A DNA stretch of 62,269 nucleotides. It comes from Rhodoferax sp. (GTDB taxonomy: Bacteria; Pseudomonadota; Gammaproteobacteria; Burkholderiales; Burkholderiaceae_C). Positions 59,415 through 62,269 of the stretch are shown here, in pieces. How positions within the stretch are numbered: position 1 is the first letter of the stretch; every line of letters begins with the position of its first letter. Below the pieces are notes generated by a model. It had not been told where the DNA came from, searched no databases, and saw only the letters and a list, made by a program, of their open reading frames with translations. The position numbers and the translations under genes were made by a program. Location: the NCBI RefSeq assembly GCF_030646845.1, contig NZ_JAUSLE010000059.1, forward strand, positions 1 through 62,269, given 5' to 3'.

Positions 59415-60875
59415 ATGAAAGAGATCAAGAACTTCATCAACGGTGCCTACGTGGGCAACGTCAGCGGCAGGACCTACGAGAAGCGCAACCCGGTCGACAA
59501 CTCGCTGATCGGCAACGTCTACGAGGCCGGCAGGCCCGAAGTCGATGCCGCGGTGGCTGCGGCCAAGGCCGCGCTCAAAGGACCCTGGGGCAAGCTCTCG
59601 GTGGTGGACCGCTGCGCCATGCTTGATGGCGTGGTGGCCGAGATCAACCGCCGTTTTGATGACTTTCTGCAGGCCGAAATTCTTGATACCGGCAAGCCCA
59701 GTCACCTGGCCTCGCACATCGACATCCCGCGTGGCGCGGCCAACTTCAAGATCTTCACCGACACCATCAAGAACGTCTCGACCGAATCGTTCGAGATGCG
59801 CACTCCCGACGGCAAGACCGCGCGCAGCTACGGCGTGCGCACGCCGCGTGGCGTGATCGCGATCATCTGCCCGTGGAACCTGCCGCTTTTGCTGATGACC
59901 TGGAAGTGCGGCCCGGCCATGGCCTGCGGCAACACCGTGGTCGTCAAACCCTCAGAAGCCACCCCCAGCACCGCCACGCTGCTGGGCGAAGTGATGAACA
60001 AGGTCGGCGTGCCGCCCGGCGTTTACAACGTGGTGAACGGCTTTGGCATGGATTCCGCCGGGGCCTTTTTGACGGCCCACCCGGATGTGAACGGCATCAC
60101 CTTCACCGGCGAGACCAAAACCGGCACGGCCATCATGAAAGCCGGCGCCGACGGCATCCGCCCGGTGTCGCTCGAACTCGGTGGCAAGAATGCCGCCGTG
60201 GTGTTTGCCGACTGCGACTTCGACAACGCCGTCAACACCGTCACCCGCTCGGCCTTTGAGAACGCCGGCCAGGTCTGCCTGGGCACCGAGCGTGTCTACG
60301 TAGAACGCCCGATCTTCGACAAGTTTGTCGCCGCCCTGAAGGTCAAGGCAGAAACCATGAAGCCCGGCCGCCCGTTTGATGCCGACACCAAGATCGGCCC
60401 GCTGGTCAGCAAGATCCATCAGAAAAAAGTGCTGTCCTACTACGCCAAAGCCAAGGAAGAAGGCGCCAACATTGTGTTTGGTGGCGGCGTGCCCGACATG
60501 CCGGACGATCTCAAGGACGGCTGCTGGGTGGAGCCGACCATTTGGACTGGCCTGCCCGAGACGGCTTCGGTGGTGCGTGAAGAGATCTTTGGCCCCTGCT
60601 GCCACATCCAGCCCTTCGACACCGAAGAAGAAGCCGTGCGCATGGCGAACGACACCAAGTACGGACTGGCGACCTCCATCTATACCCAGGACATCAGCCG
60701 CGCCAGCCGCCTGGCCACGCAGATTGAAGTGGGCTTGTGCTGGATCAACAGCTGGTTCCTGCGCGACCTGCGCACGCCCTTTGGCGGCTCCAAGCAGTCC
60801 GGCATCGGGCGTGAAGGTGGTGTGCACTCGCTCGAGTTCTACACCGAGCTGCGCAACGTGATGATCAAGTACTGA
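59415..60875 (+). CDS. dmpC: 2-hydroxymuconic semialdehyde dehydrogenase DmpC (XylG)
   Basis: NAD-dependent aldehyde dehydrogenase of the oxalocrotonate branch. 486 residues. Active-site Cys288 (GQVCLG), general base Glu254 (LELGGKNA), and the NAD-binding PWNLPLLLMTWKCGPA (153-168). The start MKEIKNFING is set by family length; an ATG five codons earlier is also in frame. Confidence 0.96.
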   Translation: MKEIKNFINGAYVGNVSGRTYEKRNPVDNSLIGNVYEAGRPEVDAAVAAAKAALKGPWGKLSVVDRCAMLDGVVAEINRRFDDFLQAEILDTGKPSHLASHIDIPRGAANFKIFTDTIKNVSTESFEMRTPDGKTARSYGVRTPRGVIAIICPWNLPLLLMTWKCGPAMACGNTVVVKPSEATPSTATLLGEVMNKVGVPPGVYNVVNGFGMDSAGAFLTAHPDVNGITFTGETKTGTAIMKAGADGIRPVSLELGGKNAAVVFADCDFDNAVNTVTRSAFENAGQVCLGTERVYVERPIFDKFVAALKVKAETMKPGRPFDADTKIGPLVSKIHQKKVLSYYAKAKEEGANIVFGGGVPDMPDDLKDGCWVEPTIWTGLPETASVVREEIFGPCCHIQPFDTEEEAVRMANDTKYGLATSIYTQDISRASRLATQIEVGLCWINSWFLRDLRTPFGGSKQSGIGREGGVHSLEFYTELRNVMIKY

Positions 60876-60885
60876 AGGCCGATCC

Positions 60886-61725
60886 ATGACTCAGAACGCT
60901 GAAATCGGCCAGTCCATTGTGGCCAATGGCATCAATACCAACTACCACGACGTCGGCACCGGCTTTCCGGTGCTGCTGATCCACGGCTCCGGCCCCGGGG
61001 TGAGCGCCTGGGCCAACTGGCGCCTGACGATTCCAGCCCTGGCGCAGCAGCGCCGGGTGATTGCGCCCGACATGGTCGGCTTTGGCTACAGCGAGCGGCC
61101 GAAAGGCGTTCGCTACAACCTGGACACCTGGGTGGCGCAGGCCGTGGGTCTGCTCGATGCCCTGGGCATTGAACAAGCCGACCTGGTGGGCAACTCGTTT
61201 GGGGGCGGCCTGGCGCTGGCCCTGGCGATCCGCCATCCCAAGCGGGTGCGGCGGTTGGTGCTGATGGGCGCGGCCGGTGTGTCGTTCCCGATCACGCCCG
61301 GTCTGGATGCGGTCTGGGGCTACCAGCCCTCGATTGCGGCCATGCGCAAGCTGCTCGACGTCTTCGCCTTTGACCGCACGCTGATGACCGACGAACTGGC
61401 CGAGCTGCGGTACAAGGCCAGCATCCAGCCCGGCTTTCAGGAGGCGTTTGAGAGCATGTTTCCCGCGCCCCGGCAAAACGGCGTGGAGGCGCTGGCCAGC
61501 CGCGAACAAGACATCCGTGCGCTGCCGCACGAGACGCTGGTGGTTCACGGCCGTGAGGATCAGGTGATTCCCCTGTCCAACTCGTTGACGCTGGCGCAAT
61601 GGATTTCCCGCTCGCAGTTGCATGTGTTCGGCCGATGTGGCCACTGGACGCAAATTGAACACGCCGCCCGCTTTGCCCAACTGGTCGGGAATTTCCTGAC
61701 CGAAGCGGATGCGCTGGCGGCCTGA
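60886..61725 (+). CDS. dmpD: 2-hydroxymuconic semialdehyde hydrolase DmpD (XylF)
   Basis: C-C bond hydrolase giving 2-hydroxypenta-2,4-dienoate plus formate from the ring-cleavage product. 279-residue alpha/beta hydrolase with triad Ser104 (GNSFGG), Asp225 (REDQVIP) and His253 (GRCGHWT); oxyanion loop HGSGPGVSAWANW (33-45). Starts 10 bp after dmpC. Confidence 0.96.
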   Translation: MTQNAEIGQSIVANGINTNYHDVGTGFPVLLIHGSGPGVSAWANWRLTIPALAQQRRVIAPDMVGFGYSERPKGVRYNLDTWVAQAVGLLDALGIEQADLVGNSFGGGLALALAIRHPKRVRRLVLMGAAGVSFPITPGLDAVWGYQPSIAAMRKLLDVFAFDRTLMTDELAELRYKASIQPGFQEAFESMFPAPRQNGVEALASREQDIRALPHETLVVHGREDQVIPLSNSLTLAQWISRSQLHVFGRCGHWTQIEHAARFAQLVGNFLTEADALAA

Positions 61726-61739
61726 CCCAAGAACCAGGG

Positions 61740-61800
61740 CACTATTGTTTTGATAGCTATACAGGCACTGTTCACGAGGGCTAGAGGCCGAAAACACTTG
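61740..61800 (+). repeat. Interspersed ~60-bp repeat, copy 7, inside the meta-pathway operon
   Basis: CACTATTGTTTTGATAGCTA, a middle segment, then GAGGGCTAGAGGCCGAAAAC, in the 125-bp gap between dmpD and dmpE. It is the only copy between two same-strand genes of one pathway besides the one after parA. Confidence 0.8.
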
Positions 61801-61850
61801 AATATTTGCGATTTTCCATTTTCCATTCAACCGACAGGACCTACTTACCT

Positions 61851-62269
61851 ATGGATGCCACACTGATCGAAACCCTGGGCGACGAGTTGTTCCGCGCCAT
61901 GAGCACCCAAACCGTGGTCGAGCCGCTGACCAACCGCCACCCCGGCATCACCATCGAGCACGCCTACCTGATCCAGCAGCGCATGCTCTCCAACCGCCTG
62001 AAAGCGGGCGAGCGCATCGTCGGCAAAAAGATTGGCGTCACCTCGGCCGCCGTGATGAACATGCTGGGCGTCTACCAGCCCGACTTTGGCTACCTGCTCG
62101 ACGGCATGATCTACAACGAAGGGCAGTCCATCGTGGCCAGCACCCTGATCCAGCCCAAGGCCGAAGGCGAAATTGCCTTCATCCTGAAGAAAGACCTGAT
62201 GGGCCCCGGCATCAGCAACGCCGATGTGCTGGCCGCCACCGAGTGCGTGATGCCCTGCTTCGAGATCGT
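61851..62269 (+). CDS. dmpE: 2-oxopent-4-enoate hydratase DmpE (XylJ), 3' truncated
   Basis: Adds water to 2-hydroxypenta-2,4-dienoate to give 4-hydroxy-2-oxovalerate. The first 139 codons are present: MDATLIETLGDELFRAM, then VGKKIGVTSAAVMNMLGVYQ, PDFGYLLDGM and EGEIAFILKKDL, matching the hydratase/decarboxylase family. CAGGA lies about 12 bases upstream of the ATG. The rest of the gene and any dmpFG lie beyond the window. Confidence 0.94.
   Translation, partial: MDATLIETLGDELFRAMSTQTVVEPLTNRHPGITIEHAYLIQQRMLSNRLKAGERIVGKKIGVTSAAVMNMLGVYQPDFGYLLDGMIYNEGQSIVASTLIQPKAEGEIAFILKKDLMGPGISNADVLAATECVMPCFEI

Noticed and set aside
1..62269. CRISPR arrays, tRNA, rRNA, insertion sequences or phage genes
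   Set aside because: No regularly spaced repeats with spacers, no cloverleaf I could recognise, no transposase or integrase motifs found in any frame.

Overview
The window is bacterial chromosome of a GC-rich betaproteobacterium, most likely order Burkholderiales, family Comamonadaceae. The evidence is the gene content and order (mnmG-rsmG-lysE type-parA-hydrolase-parB with parS sites), the close match of the phenol genes to the Comamonas/Ralstonia multicomponent type, and a roughly 60-bp interspersed repeat present seven times. I saw no rRNA, tRNA, CRISPR array, transposase or integrase gene. The left end truncates mnmG at its 5' end and the right end truncates dmpE at its 3' end.

Layout. 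(1) 1-7.9 kb: origin-proximal housekeeping block: mnmG, rsmG, a LysE-type exporter, parA, a small hydrolase, parB, a membrane-linked methyltransferase and an HD-GYP protein, with three parS-like sites. (2) 7.9-20.4 kb: a form I aerobic CO dehydrogenase locus. On the minus strand, rcoM (heme PAS-LytTR CO sensor) is followed by coxM-coxS-coxL, a hairpin, coxG-coxD-coxE, a MobA-like nucleotidyltransferase, a 2OG-Fe(II) oxygenase-like gene and a GlcD-type FAD oxidase. Divergently, a Met/His-rich membrane protein is coupled to an XdhC/CoxI-type maturation factor. (3) 20.5-31.4 kb: cobalamin adenosyltransferase, thioesterase, then a TetR-TRAP transporter-cyclase-fumarylacetoacetase operon divergent from an acetoacetyl-CoA synthetase, then a secreted PilJ-like protein and an outer-membrane barrel. 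(4) 31.4-36.8 kb: a GDT1/TMEM165-type cation transporter with a leader resembling parts of a manganese riboswitch, and an NMT1/THI5-type ABC importer with a RutR-like operator and a RutR-like regulator. (5) 36.8-43.7 kb: MltB-type lytic transglycosylase, a methyltransferase, and an AraC regulator divergent from an FAD dehydrogenase and TPP enzyme pair. (6) 43.8-62.3 kb: phenol degradation by meta-cleavage: dmpR-like activator with a GntR partner, divergent sigma-54-dependent dmpKLMNOP, then dmpQ, dmpB, a GlcG-like gene, dmpC, dmpD and dmpE.

How the genes work together. Phenol would be hydroxylated to catechol by DmpKLMNOP, cleaved by DmpB (reactivated by DmpQ) and channelled through DmpC/DmpD to DmpE. 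CO would be oxidised by CoxMSL under RcoM control. The most striking architecture is a 6.4-kb module (branched-chain-type ABC importer, hemerythrin-like protein, LysR regulator) lodged between dmpP and dmpQ. It is flanked by a 34-bp near-perfect duplication of the dmpP 3' end and carries its own ATAC-N7-GTAT operator. The second is a copy of the interspersed repeat sitting in frame inside the acetoacetyl-CoA synthetase gene. All functional calls rest on reading the sequence and on family knowledge; no database search was run.
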